The notes beneath the pieces were generated by a model. It did no database searches. It was not told the DNA's origin and was given only the letters and a program-made list of their open reading frames with translations. A stretch of 64,000 nucleotides of DNA from Planctomycetaceae bacterium. Lineage in GTDB: Bacteria; Planctomycetota; Phycisphaerae; SM23-33. Location of the stretch: NCBI GenBank assembly GCA_021371965.1, contig JAJFVE010000155.1, positions 59,192 through 123,191 on the forward strand, in the 5' to 3' direction. Shown piece after piece: positions 50,566 through 59,896 of this stretch (its first letter is position 1; every line of letters begins with the position of its first letter). The position numbers and the translations under genes are program-made.

Positions 50566-52041
50566 CTAAATGAATTTCATGCGCAGCAGCGAGAAGGCCA
50601 CCATCTTTATCAGCAGCCAGCCATGGCGCCATCGCTGGATGTTCGTTTCGCCGTACGTCCGTTCGCGGTAGCGGATCGGAACGTCCACGAGCTTGAGGTT
50701 GAGCTTGGCCGCTCCGAAGATCAGGTCGAAGTCGCCGAAGGGGTCGAAGTCGCCGAAGTACGCGCGGTTGGCGGCGATACGCTCGTAGTTGGCCTTGGTC
50801 AGCACCTTCGTGCCGCACAGCGTGTCCTTGATCGACTGGCCGATGATCCATGAAAATGCCAGCGAAAAGAACTTGTTGCCCACCAGGTTGATCAGGCGCA
50901 TGGCGCGCTTTTCCATCGGGTAGACCAGCCGCACGCCGTTGATAAACTCGCCGCGGCCGTCGCGAAGCGCCTCGTAGAATCGCGGCAGGTCTTCCGGCGC
51001 CACGGTCAGGTCGGCGTCGAGGATCATGAGCACTTCGCCGGTGGCTTTGGCGAACCCCAGGCGCACGGCGTCGCCCTTGCCCTTGCCGCTCTGGCGATAC
51101 AGGGCCGCGCGGCGCTCGGGATGGGCGGCGATGGCCTTCTCCACAGCCTCGTACGTGCCGTCTTTCGAGCCGCCTTCAACGAAGATCAGCTCGGTGCCGC
51201 CGCCCATTTCGGGAGTGCGCTGGAAGATCGCTTCGATGTTCCCGGCCTCATTTCGCGCCGGAACGACGACCGAAACCTGCATCTGGGGCGCCTCGGGCGA
51301 AGGGAGGTTCGGGCGCAGGCGCGCGACGGCGAAGTTCGTCAAGGCCGTCAGGCGGAACGGCCAGAGCCGGACCAGGAAGCGGTCGAAGAACGCATTAAGC
51401 AGCGGGGTGCGGATCGGCCAGAGGAACTCCTGCCAGTTGCGGATCGACTGGAAGCCTTCCAGCTCGAGCAGGTTCAGGACGTCCTCGGGCGCCAACCAGT
51501 TTTGCGGCAGCTTGGGTGTTGCCAGGTGCACAAGCTCGGCGCACTTGCGGGGGAACTCCCACAACTGGCTATAGACGTTCATCACCACCAGCGTGCGGCT
51601 GTGGCAGAGGCCGGCGACTTTCCGCAGCACCTTCTGCACATCCCACAGATCGTTGAACAGGTCCGAGAGGATGATCGCATCGAAGGGGCCTTCGACTTTG
51701 AATTCCTCGGCTTCGGCGCATATCAGTTGCAGCTCGGGATGGCGCTGCCGCGCGCGGTCGATCATCGCCTGCGAGAAATCGACCCCGACCCCGGCCGCCG
51801 GCACCACGGCCGCCAGCAGGTCGCCTTGCCCGCAGCCGATTTCGAGCACGCGCAGGCCCGGCGGAATCAAATACCGAAAGAGCTTGCCCAGGCGCTGGTA
51901 GTAATAATTGTTGGGGCGGACGCGCCAGTCCAGGCGGCTGCTGCATTTGTCCCAATGCTCTCGCCGCTGTCGGAGGTACGCTTCCCGCGCGGCGTCGTCG
52001 GCTCGATGAATAGTCTGCGCGGCGGTCATGGGGTTTATCAT
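50566..52041 (-). CDS. Fusion of SAM methyltransferase and GT2-type glycosyltransferase
   Basis: 491 residues from ATG 52041, two bases after the upstream stop; ATG 52029 is also possible. Residues about 40-180 are a methyltransferase (VLEIGCGQGDLLAAVV, GVDFSQAMIDRARQRHP). Residues about 265-491 are a dolichol-phosphate-mannose-synthase-like GT2 (SVVVPARNEAGNIEAIF, LIFVEGGSKDGT, EVLMILDADLTV, KDTLCGTKVL). A polyprenyl-phosphate glycosyltransferase coupled to a methyltransferase could load and tag the lipid carrier used by the membrane proteins upstream. Confidence 0.8.
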   Translation of the reverse strand: MINPMTAAQTIHRADDAAREAYLRQRREHWDKCSSRLDWRVRPNNYYYQRLGKLFRYLIPPGLRVLEIGCGQGDLLAAVVPAAGVGVDFSQAMIDRARQRHPELQLICAEAEEFKVEGPFDAIILSDLFNDLWDVQKVLRKVAGLCHSRTLVVMNVYSQLWEFPRKCAELVHLATPKLPQNWLAPEDVLNLLELEGFQSIRNWQEFLWPIRTPLLNAFFDRFLVRLWPFRLTALTNFAVARLRPNLPSPEAPQMQVSVVVPARNEAGNIEAIFQRTPEMGGGTELIFVEGGSKDGTYEAVEKAIAAHPERRAALYRQSGKGKGDAVRLGFAKATGEVLMILDADLTVAPEDLPRFYEALRDGRGEFINGVRLVYPMEKRAMRLINLVGNKFFSLAFSWIIGQSIKDTLCGTKVLTKANYERIAANRAYFGDFDPFGDFDLIFGAAKLNLKLVDVPIRYRERTYGETNIQRWRHGWLLIKMVAFSLLRMKFI

Positions 52042-52042
52042 A

Positions 52043-54319
52043 TCAGTCCGGCTTGGTGGCGGGCCAGAGTTCTTCCAGGCGATAGATCGTGTAGTCGGCA
52101 TACACGATTCGCTGGAACGGCCGGGGCAGGTTGTTGCAGTAGTAATCGTCCGACCAGTCCATGTATCCCGGGAACGAGACGAGCTCGCGCGGCAGGAAAT
52201 ACCGCAGCGGGTCGGCATAGACATACCGGTTGCGGGCATGAAAGTCCGCCAGGGGAATCAGCCGCCCCGGTGGGTTGCGGACGAACTGGTGTGAATCCCA
52301 CCGCACGTGCGTGGGCCTGAAATCCTGCTCGGCCGCCAGGAAGTAGACGCGTCTGTGCCCCAGCCAGGCCTGGACCATCCGGCGCAGCTTGTCGCAGTCG
52401 TCGACGACCTTGCCGGGCCCCATCGGGCAATTGGCCTTGCTCTCAAAGGGATCGAAGCGGTAGCCGGCATGATGGTACACGTCGGTCATGTTGTAGAAAT
52501 TGCAGACGATGATCGGGTGGCGATCGAGATTGCCGGCGATCCAGGCTCCCATCTCGCGGTTGGCCCGCGAGAGCTCCCGTTGCGTCGTCACGGCAGCGCG
52601 GAGGTTCAGGGCGTGGTCGACGCCGGCCACGGCCAGCACCAGAAGCGCCCCCGCCAGTGCCGCGCGGCGCAGGGGCGTCAACGGACGCCGGGCCAGTTCG
52701 ACAAACAGATCTCGCAACCACAGCACCACGATAATCGCCAGCGGAAACAGCACAAACGCCAGGTGCACCTCGGCCAGGGTGACCTTCAGAAACACCGGAA
52801 AGACCAGGATCATATAGGCCGGCAGCAGAACGCCGAACCGTAGCGAAAGCAGCATGAAGACCAGCCCCAGAATCGTCACCGTCCGCGCGACGCCGACGGT
52901 CCACTCGCCCTGGCGTCGAATGTAGAAGGCGCAAAGCCCGACGGCGACGGCCAGCGCAGCTGCGGCGATCAGCGGCAGCAGCCGCCACAGGCGCCGCCCA
53001 GGCGACTTGATCCACGCCGGCGCGGGGCGGCGGGAGGCACGCCAGAGCCAGTGCCCCACGGCCGCAATCGTCAGCAGCCACAATACCGGCGGAAACTGCA
53101 GGAGCATGCGGATGAACATGTGCCACTGCAGGTGGGCGGTGCTGGACTGCGCGACGGTGTTGGCCTGCTCGAAGACGCCGTAGACCTTGCCGGGGTTGAA
53201 GCCCAGCACGTGCGGCAGCAGCGAGGGGTAGACGCTGTGAACCATCAGCGGCAGGCACAGGCCCAGGATCACGGCCGAGCGCCATTTCCTGAACGTGACG
53301 GCCTCGCACAGCGCGGCCACGAACGGCACGGCGCCGGGGAACTCGCGGAACCACGGTCCGGCGATCGAGGCCGCGACGAACCCGATCAGCCAGGGCCAAT
53401 GCCCTGTGCTCTTGTAGCGGGCGTAGCACCCCAGCGAGGCGGCCATCGCCATCGGCACGAACAGGTAGGGCAGGGCGAAGAGCAGGTATGACATCGTGAT
53501 GGCCGAGAGCGTGAACTGGAACAGGAGCATTGCCGCCGCCGCCCACAGGAGCGACCGCAGGGCATCGGCGGCGAGGATGAACACCATCGCCATCATCAAG
53601 CCGTAAAGGCCGCCCATGAGCCAGATGGCCGCGGCGATGCGGTCGGGGGCGTCCTTGCAGAAGAGGTTGACCATGTGCACGAACACGTTGGTCAGCGGCG
53701 AGTAGCGGGTCGGCTGCGTCTGGGTAAAGTAGTACGCCGCCACGCGCGGCAGTTGGGTTTGCAGATCGGACCAGGAAAGCCGCCAGGTCGAAGGCACGAG
53801 GGTCTTGGGCATCGCGGCAGCCAGCACCTGGGCATTGTACTGGGCCGTGGGCACGTCTGCGGGCGGGGTAGGAGGCAGATGCAGCGCCGCCAGGGCCTGG
53901 TCCGGCCAGTCGATCGCCGCGTCGCAGACGCTGCGATTGAGCTCAAGCAGAAATTGATCTTGCTGGAGCTGCGAGCCTCGCGAGGCCGCCAGCGGTTCCA
54001 GCAGTTCCCTGCCCTGCCGGGCAAGCCGCCGATACGCTACGGCCGGGATGGTGTCGGCCGGCGCGTCGCGGCCGGCCAGGAGCTTGGCGGCCAATTGGCT
54101 CATGTCGCGCACGTGCCGGCGGCCCAGCGCCAGAGAGTCCCAGTGACCCAGCGAGACGTTGACGAGGTCGCCGCCGAAGAGATCGGCGTCGATGGCGCTG
54201 CGCCAGGCGACGTAGAAGACGCCCTGGCATGCCATGACGATCAAAGCGGCTGCCAGCGTACCGCGGACGCGCGGAGCGGCGCTGCCATCCGTGGCGGATG
54301 CGTTAATTTCCTGATCCAA
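52043..54319 (-). CDS. Large polytopic membrane protein (GT39/GT83-like), paralogue A
   Basis: 758 residues. An N-terminal transmembrane helix (LAAALIVMACQGVFYVAW), an extracytoplasmic region, then many hydrophobic helices between about 225 and 560, and a soluble C-terminal domain (VYADPLRYFLPRELVSFPGYMDWSDD) of about 200 residues. The layout is that of lipid-phosphate-sugar-dependent glycosyltransferases, with a DD/ED near the first loop. The C-terminal block PGYMDWSDDYY is nearly identical in the neighbouring 54303 protein. Works with a polyprenyl-phosphate sugar such as the GT2 fusion could supply. Function inferred. Confidence 0.7.
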   Translation of the reverse strand: MDQEINASATDGSAAPRVRGTLAAALIVMACQGVFYVAWRSAIDADLFGGDLVNVSLGHWDSLALGRRHVRDMSQLAAKLLAGRDAPADTIPAVAYRRLARQGRELLEPLAASRGSQLQQDQFLLELNRSVCDAAIDWPDQALAALHLPPTPPADVPTAQYNAQVLAAAMPKTLVPSTWRLSWSDLQTQLPRVAAYYFTQTQPTRYSPLTNVFVHMVNLFCKDAPDRIAAAIWLMGGLYGLMMAMVFILAADALRSLLWAAAAMLLFQFTLSAITMSYLLFALPYLFVPMAMAASLGCYARYKSTGHWPWLIGFVAASIAGPWFREFPGAVPFVAALCEAVTFRKWRSAVILGLCLPLMVHSVYPSLLPHVLGFNPGKVYGVFEQANTVAQSSTAHLQWHMFIRMLLQFPPVLWLLTIAAVGHWLWRASRRPAPAWIKSPGRRLWRLLPLIAAAALAVAVGLCAFYIRRQGEWTVGVARTVTILGLVFMLLSLRFGVLLPAYMILVFPVFLKVTLAEVHLAFVLFPLAIIVVLWLRDLFVELARRPLTPLRRAALAGALLVLAVAGVDHALNLRAAVTTQRELSRANREMGAWIAGNLDRHPIIVCNFYNMTDVYHHAGYRFDPFESKANCPMGPGKVVDDCDKLRRMVQAWLGHRRVYFLAAEQDFRPTHVRWDSHQFVRNPPGRLIPLADFHARNRYVYADPLRYFLPRELVSFPGYMDWSDDYYCNNLPRPFQRIVYADYTIYRLEELWPATKPD

Positions 54320-56537
54320 CGGTCATCTCGTACAGTGAATAATCCGCGCGGACGATTCTGCGGAACATGCCCTCGCCCTGATCGTACCAGAAGTCCGTGC
54401 CCCAGTCCATGTAGCCGGGGAACGAGACCCAGAACCGCGGCGTCAGGCGCTTGAGCGGGTCGGCGTAGAAGAAGGTGTGCCGCCCGGGCCAGTGCTGCCG
54501 CCGAACCAGCGGGCCCGGCGGCTTACGGACATACTTGTGGCTGTGATACGCCTGCTGCCAGGAGAAGAAAGGATGCTCGGCTTCCAGGAGGTAGATCTTT
54601 CGGATTCCCGCGTTGGCGCGGCACAGGGCCAGGAAGTCCTCATCCTTATATACCACGCGGGCGGCGCCCATCGGGCAATTCTCGACCGTCTCGTATGGAT
54701 CGACGTGATAGTCGCTGCAGCGGTACACGTCGGCCACATTGAAGAAGTTCGCCACGACGATGCTGTGGCGTGGGAGGGTTTCCCTGATCCAGCGGCCCAT
54801 CTGAACGTTGCCGCGGACCAGTTCCCGCTGTACGCGGCAGGTGGCGGGAATATTGAGCACCTGGTCGAGCGTGCCGATGCCGGCCAGAATCACCACAGCC
54901 GCCAGGGCCAGCGTCCGCCCTCGGCCCGGTGTGGCGGTGCGGATTCCTGCGATCAGGTCGCGGAGCCAGAGCGTGATCAGGATCGCCAGCGGCGCCGTCA
55001 GAAACGTCAGATGGATTTCGGCCACCTGCACCCGTAGCAGCGGCGCCAGCAGCGCCGCCAGGCACACCGGCGCCAGGGCGTTGAACCGCAGCGACAGGAG
55101 GCCCAGCACGATCATCGGCCCCGCCAGCGCCGGTCCCCACTTGAGATACGCGAAATGCTCCAGCCCCGCGTTGGCGACATAGAAGGAATACGCAAACGCC
55201 GCGTACGCCCCCGCGACAGAGGCGGCGCCGGCATAGGCCGCACGGCGCCGCCAGGATGAAGCCGCCCCCCGCGACTCCAGCAGCCACCAGACCATGGCCG
55301 CTCCAGCCAGCAGCCACAGCAGCGGGGGCATCTGCACGAACACGAATCCGAACAAGTGCCAGAAGGTGAAGGCGGCCGACTGCTGCTGCTTGAGCTTCTC
55401 CATGTCGAACATGCCGTAGACATGCCCGCCATTCCAGCCCAGCAGCCAGGGCAGCAGCGACGGATATGCCGCGTGAACCATCAGCGGCAGGCACACCAGG
55501 ATGACCGCGATGGATCGCCGCCCGCGAAAGCGGATGATTTCGCTGACCGCCGCCACAAACGCTGTCGCGGCGGCGAACTCGCGGCACCATGGCGCCAGGA
55601 CGGCAAAAAAGGCAAATACCGCCAGCCACAGCCAGTGCCCACCCGTTCGATATCGCAGATACGCCACGAAGGCCGTCGACATCGTCAGCGTCACCAGCAG
55701 GTACGGCAGCGAAAAGAGCATCTGCACCGAAATCACGGTCGAACTGGCCGCGGCAAAGAAGAGCGTCGCAAGCAGCCCCCATCGTGTCGAATCCGTCAGC
55801 ATTCGGCACAGGATGAAGACCACCGCCACCATCGCGGCGAACATCGCGGCCATCATCGCCACAGCCGCCGTCACAGCGGAAGGATGTCCCACAAGGAACC
55901 CCAGCACGGCGCGACGGTAGAGGTTCGTCAGAGGCGTGTATCGCAGCGGCTCAGTCATGGTGAAGGCGCGGCGAAACTCCCCGCCGGGGCCGCCTAGGGC
56001 GTCGCCGGGGGAGGCGATCAGCGACGGCCAGAGTCTCCGCAGCACCCGGAAATTGCGCTGCTGCGTTTGCTCCACGTCCGACCGTGCCGGCTGCGGCTCG
56101 TCCGCCCCGACCAGCGCCGGCGGCCACTCTATCGGCTGATCGAGAAGCGAGCGGTTGATTTCCAGCAGAAACGTCTCCCGCCGGCGAGGATCCTGCGGGG
56201 AATCGGCATAGGCGTCGAGGGCCGTCTTGGCTTGGGGCGACAGTGCTGCGTAGACCTCTGCCGCGGCCGTGCCTGGAGAGGTCTTGCCTTGTCGGATGGC
56301 CGCTGCCAGGGCGGCAATATCGGGGAGTTCGGCCGGGCCGAGGCGGTATGACGACGGCCGGCGATTGGTCAGGGCGATGACATCGCCGCCGTAGAGATCG
56401 TCACCGATGAACAATCTCGCGGCCGCGTATAGGCCAAAGCTCAGCAGGAACACGCCTGACAGCGCGAGAAGAAAGGTTGCCCGGCGCGGGCGCCGGGTGG
56501 CGGCATCCATGACTTTCGCGCCGGGCGTCGTCTCCAT
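54303..56537 (-). CDS. Large polytopic membrane protein (GT39/GT83-like), paralogue B
   Basis: 744 residues from ATG 56537 (MDAATRR nine codons on is an alternative). Same plan as the 52043 product: N-terminal helix FLLALSGVFLLSFGLYAAARLF with GDDLYGGDVI just after, a helix-rich core (about 220-580) and a soluble C-terminus with SFPGYMDWGTDFWYDQGEGMF. GG-DLVN / GGDVIAL, MTSYLLFALPYLF / QMLFSLPYLLV and the ends show common descent. Overlaps the next gene by 17 bases. Confidence 0.7.
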   Translation of the reverse strand: METTPGAKVMDAATRRPRRATFLLALSGVFLLSFGLYAAARLFIGDDLYGGDVIALTNRRPSSYRLGPAELPDIAALAAAIRQGKTSPGTAAAEVYAALSPQAKTALDAYADSPQDPRRRETFLLEINRSLLDQPIEWPPALVGADEPQPARSDVEQTQQRNFRVLRRLWPSLIASPGDALGGPGGEFRRAFTMTEPLRYTPLTNLYRRAVLGFLVGHPSAVTAAVAMMAAMFAAMVAVVFILCRMLTDSTRWGLLATLFFAAASSTVISVQMLFSLPYLLVTLTMSTAFVAYLRYRTGGHWLWLAVFAFFAVLAPWCREFAAATAFVAAVSEIIRFRGRRSIAVILVCLPLMVHAAYPSLLPWLLGWNGGHVYGMFDMEKLKQQQSAAFTFWHLFGFVFVQMPPLLWLLAGAAMVWWLLESRGAASSWRRRAAYAGAASVAGAYAAFAYSFYVANAGLEHFAYLKWGPALAGPMIVLGLLSLRFNALAPVCLAALLAPLLRVQVAEIHLTFLTAPLAILITLWLRDLIAGIRTATPGRGRTLALAAVVILAGIGTLDQVLNIPATCRVQRELVRGNVQMGRWIRETLPRHSIVVANFFNVADVYRCSDYHVDPYETVENCPMGAARVVYKDEDFLALCRANAGIRKIYLLEAEHPFFSWQQAYHSHKYVRKPPGPLVRRQHWPGRHTFFYADPLKRLTPRFWVSFPGYMDWGTDFWYDQGEGMFRRIVRADYSLYEMTVGSGN

Positions 56538-56539
56538 GG

Positions 56540-57961
56540 CTAGGGCGCATCTTTGGAGGCAAAGGCGTTCTTCAGGATGCCCATGGCCCCGCCGGCCATG
56601 CGTTTGAGTTCGCCCAGCGACCTCATCTTGATCGCGCGGCGGATGATGACCCGCGGGCGGAAGTAGAATCGCCGATAGGCTTTGCCGAGGTACTCGCTGG
56701 CCTGGTCGCGAGTCACCTCCGTGCCGATCAACTCGATCTTGCGTTCCCGGGTCGGATCGACCGTGTAGTCGGCCCAGTAGTCCTCCAGGCCGTGTTGGCG
56801 ATAGTAGTCATACACCTGCGTGTCGGGGAAGGGCACCAGCACGGTGAACTGCGCGTAATCCAGCGCCAACGTCAGCGAGAAATCGATGGTGTCCTCGATC
56901 GTCCGGGCCGTCTCGCCGGGAAAGCCGAACAGGAAGAAGCCCAGCACGTTGAACCCCAACTTGTGCGAGTAGCTCACCATCTCCCGCACGCGCTCGGGGG
57001 AGATGTCCTTGTTCATGGCCTTGAGAATCTCGCGGTCGGACGACTCGATGCCGTACATCAGCGTGTGGCAGCCGGCGCGCTTGAGGGCTTCGAGCATCTC
57101 GCGGGTGACCGAGTCGACTCGGCTGCGGACGGTCCAGGAGATGTCGAGCTTCTCCCTCGCCAGCAGGTCGCAGATTTCCATCACGCGTTTCCTGTTGGCA
57201 GTGAAGGTCGAATCGTAGACGTCGAATTCGCGGATGCCGTGGCGCCGGTAGTTGAAGACGACCTCGTCGACGAAGCTCCGCGGCCCGCGCGTGCGGTACT
57301 TGGGCGTCTTCTGGTCGCAGAACGCGCAGCGATACGGGCAGCCTCGCGTAGAGAGCATGGCTGTGAAGTTGCGCTTGCGCGTCATGATGTTGGAATAGAG
57401 GGTATTGTCGATCAGGTGCCGCGCGGCCCAGGGGATCTCGTCGATGTCGCCGACGTACTGGCGCGTGGCGTCCAGGACGACCTGCCCGTTGCGGCGGAAG
57501 GCCAGCGACTTGATGCCATCGAGGCTTCGCCCGTGCCGCAGCGCGTCGATGAACTGCGGCAGGGGGATTTCCGCCTCGCCGACGATGAGGTAATCGATCT
57601 CCGGATGGGTCATCGTCTGGGCTGGATACAGCGCCGCGTGGGCGCCGCCGACGATGACAGGCAGGCCGGTAGCCTGCTTGAACAGGCGGATCCATTCCAG
57701 GATGGGGCGGAAACTGTACGTCGAGAGCGTGAAGCCCAGCAGGTCCGGAGAAAAGGCCTTGAGCCGTTCCACCGCCGCATCGAGCGTGAGGCGCTGGGCC
57801 TCCATGTCCAGCACGAGGACCTCCGCGCCGCTGGCCTCGAGAATGGCCGCCACCGACAGCAGGCTCAGCGGCGGGATGAAGCCGATGTTGTCGTCGCGAA
57901 AGGCCAGGTCCCGAAAGTTCGGGTTGAGCTTGTTGGGAGTAAAGATGAGGGCAACCTTCAT
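56540..57961 (-). CDS. Cobalamin-binding-domain radical SAM protein
   Basis: 473 residues, first gene of the minus-strand train. B12-binding domain (VALIFTPNKLNPNFRDLAF, FIPPLSLLSVAAILE, PVIVGGAHAALYP, DYLIVGEAEIPL), radical SAM cluster STRGCPYRCAFC (Cys208, Cys212, Cys215), then EFDVYDSTFTANRKRVMEI and LMYGIESSDREILKAMNK and FGFPGET. Belongs to the BchE/lipid- or hopanoid-modifying-like group by layout. The promoter would lie in the 296-base gap to 58258. Probably an unusual methyl or oxygen modification on lipid or sugar. Confidence 0.82.
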   Translation of the reverse strand: MKVALIFTPNKLNPNFRDLAFRDDNIGFIPPLSLLSVAAILEASGAEVLVLDMEAQRLTLDAAVERLKAFSPDLLGFTLSTYSFRPILEWIRLFKQATGLPVIVGGAHAALYPAQTMTHPEIDYLIVGEAEIPLPQFIDALRHGRSLDGIKSLAFRRNGQVVLDATRQYVGDIDEIPWAARHLIDNTLYSNIMTRKRNFTAMLSTRGCPYRCAFCDQKTPKYRTRGPRSFVDEVVFNYRRHGIREFDVYDSTFTANRKRVMEICDLLAREKLDISWTVRSRVDSVTREMLEALKRAGCHTLMYGIESSDREILKAMNKDISPERVREMVSYSHKLGFNVLGFFLFGFPGETARTIEDTIDFSLTLALDYAQFTVLVPFPDTQVYDYYRQHGLEDYWADYTVDPTRERKIELIGTEVTRDQASEYLGKAYRRFYFRPRVIIRRAIKMRSLGELKRMAGGAMGILKNAFASKDAP

Positions 57962-58186
57962 CGCGGCGATCCTGTCATAGCGAAGGCACTTTGGTCGGCC
58001 TTACCATTGGCCGCGGACTCAGGCTACCATGATGTCGGCTCAATCACAAGACCGGCAGAACTTCGGAACCGGCAGATGGATGCTATTTGAAGATGAACCC
58101 CTTGGCGTTGGGTTCGCAAGGCCGCAATTTCGCCATGTTTCCGTATGCCCCATGACTGAGGCATTACATGTTTCCGCCATAAATGG

Positions 58187-58216
58187 TTGACTGACGCGGA
58201 TAAGCAATACTATTAT
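58187..58216 (+). promoter_or_regulatory. Sigma70-type promoter before the HTH gene
   Basis: TTGACT (58187-58192) and TATTAT (58211-58216) are 18 bases apart, 42 bases ahead of ATG 58258. The rest of the gap 57962-58257 shows no gene; it must also hold the minus-strand promoter for the radical SAM gene. Confidence 0.5.
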
Positions 58217-58257
58217 CTTATGTTTGGAATAAGCGGGGTGGGCAGGAAGAAAAAACA

Positions 58258-58701
58258 ATGCCGAACATAATGAAAGTGCTTAAGGAAGAAATCACCCGTC
58301 TGGCGCGCAAAGAGATGAAGGCCGGCGTAGTGCCGCTGCAGAAAGAGAACGCGCGGCTCAAGCGCGTGGCGGCGTCGCTGAAGCGGCGCGTGTCGGCTTT
58401 GGAACGCCAGAGCCGCATTCTGAACAGACACGTCGCCACGTCACCGGCGGCCAAGGGCTCGGTCGATGAGAAGACCCTCGACCGCATGCGCGTGACGGGC
58501 AAGATGATGTCCCGCCTTCGCGAGAAACTGGGCCTGACCCAGGCGATGTTCGGCAAGCTGATGGGCGTCTCCGGCCAGCAGGTCTACCAGTACGAGCGCA
58601 AGAGCGGCTCACTGCGCCTGCGCAAAGAGACGCGGGCGATGCTGGCCAAGGTGCGCCGCATGGGCAAGCGCGACGCCCGCCAGGCGCTGGGGCAGGAGTA
58701 A
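58258..58701 (+). CDS. Coiled-coil plus XRE-type HTH protein
   Basis: 147 residues with AGGAAG before ATG 58258. Residues 1-55 are a Lys/Arg/Glu-rich coiled coil (QKENARLKRVAASLKRRVSAL) and 75-135 an XRE-like helix-turn-helix (MMSRLREKLGLTQAMFGKLMGVSGQQVYQYERKSG). Chromosomal small DNA-binding regulator. The next gene starts about 100 bases on, so they may share a transcript. Confidence 0.78.
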   Translation: MPNIMKVLKEEITRLARKEMKAGVVPLQKENARLKRVAASLKRRVSALERQSRILNRHVATSPAAKGSVDEKTLDRMRVTGKMMSRLREKLGLTQAMFGKLMGVSGQQVYQYERKSGSLRLRKETRAMLAKVRRMGKRDARQALGQE

Positions 58702-58806
58702 TCGCGGCCGCAGTCCCAAACCTCTCAAGCGGCGGCGGTGCGGTGGCCGATAGTCAGACAAGGCACCCAGTTCGGCCAGGACGGCCGGTTGAGAGGAGAA
58801 CGGATT

Positions 58807-59001
58807 GTGTGTCCTTTTCTGGAAAAAGGCGACCCTCGCTGTCTGAGTCACTTGACGCTTCGGAACATCAGCCAGGCGTTTGGGCACTGCATCGAGCGGC
58901 ATGAGAGCTGCCGCGTCTGGCGCGAGATGCGAAGCGACGGATGGCAGGACCGCAGCGATGCCCCCGCGGCCGACAGGCGGCAGATCCTTGTCGTCTCATG
59001 A
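58807..59001 (+). CDS. Small cysteine-rich protein overlapping the recombinase gene
   Basis: 64 residues with GTG 58807 as start, 11 bases after GAGGAG; a longer reading from 58738 is possible. MCPFLEKGDPRCLSHLTLRN, then FGHCIERHESCRVW, has four cysteines and two histidines in a compact pattern, suggesting a metal site. It overlaps the recombinase start by 44 bases in another frame, so at least one of the starts is uncertain. I recognise no family. Confidence 0.45.
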   Translation: MCPFLEKGDPRCLSHLTLRNISQAFGHCIERHESCRVWREMRSDGWQDRSDAPAADRRQILVVS

Positions 59002-59890
59002 TCTGGGCGAGCATCTGACGTCCTTTCTGGACTATCTGCAGGCCGAATGCGGCCTGTCAATCAACACGCGCATGGCCTATCAGAACGATCTGACGATGTT
59101 CTTGGCGTATTTGCGCGGGCAGGGGGGCTGCGGTGCGGCGGATCTTCAGACCGCGGCGATCGAAGGCTTCCTGCGGTCTCAGCGCCACGCCGGATACGCC
59201 GCGGCGTCCATCTGCCGGGAACTGGCGGCTGTGCGAATGTTCTGCCGGTACCTCGCGATGCAGCGGATCGTCGACCGCGACTGCTCCGAGAGCGTCGATT
59301 CGCCGCGCAAATGGAACCGCCTGCCGACGGTCCTGGCCACCGCCGGCGTGCAGACCCTCCTCGACGCTCCCAGCACCGACCTGGACGCCTTCGCCCTGCG
59401 CGACCGCGCGCTGCTGTACCTGCTCTACGCCGCCGGCCTGCGCGCCAGCGAGGCCGCCTCGCTCCGGATGACGGGCATCAATTTTCACCTGGGCGTGCTC
59501 CGCGTGATCGGCAAGGGCAGCAAGGAACGGGTCGTGCCGGTGGCGGCCGCGGCGCTGGCGGCAGTGAGGGAGTACCTCGAGGTCGGGCGCCCGCCGCTGG
59601 TCCGCCAGGACAGCGACTCGCTCTTTCTATCGCGAAGCGGCAAGTGCATCTCGCGGGAAGACGTATTCTACGTGATGCGCAAATACTCGCGCCGCGCGGC
59701 CTTGAAAGGCCGGGTGAGCCCTCATACGTTGCGGCACAGCTTTGCCACCGACATGCTCTCACGCGGGGCGGATCTGCGCAGCGTCCAGGAAATGCTCGGT
59801 CACGCCGACATCTCAACGACGCAGATCTACACGCATGTTGACGCCGCCCGTCTCAAGGCCGTGCACAAGAAGTTCCACCCGCGCGGCTGA
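58958..59890 (+). CDS. Tyrosine recombinase XerC/XerD-like
   Basis: 310 residues from ATG 58958. N-terminal SAM-like domain (FLDYLQAECGLSINTRMAYQNDL) and a full catalytic set: Arg162 (GLRASE), Lys186 (GKGSKERVVP), His256/Arg259 (HTLRHSF), His282 (LGHADI) and Tyr291 (TQIYTHV). Ends HKKFHPRG, as in XerD housekeeping enzymes. It would resolve chromosome dimers at dif. No phage or island genes adjoin it, so it is probably not the integrase of the element at the left. Convergent with the 59957 gene. Confidence 0.87.
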   Translation: MPPRPTGGRSLSSHDLGEHLTSFLDYLQAECGLSINTRMAYQNDLTMFLAYLRGQGGCGAADLQTAAIEGFLRSQRHAGYAAASICRELAAVRMFCRYLAMQRIVDRDCSESVDSPRKWNRLPTVLATAGVQTLLDAPSTDLDAFALRDRALLYLLYAAGLRASEAASLRMTGINFHLGVLRVIGKGSKERVVPVAAAALAAVREYLEVGRPPLVRQDSDSLFLSRSGKCISREDVFYVMRKYSRRAALKGRVSPHTLRHSFATDMLSRGADLRSVQEMLGHADISTTQIYTHVDAARLKAVHKKFHPRG

Positions 59891-59896
59891 GCGGCC

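Noticed and set aside
58958..59890. Integrase of the left-hand prophage/defence island
   Set aside because: Lies about 29 kb beyond the tRNA-like remnant, between chromosomal genes, and has a XerD-type C-terminus.
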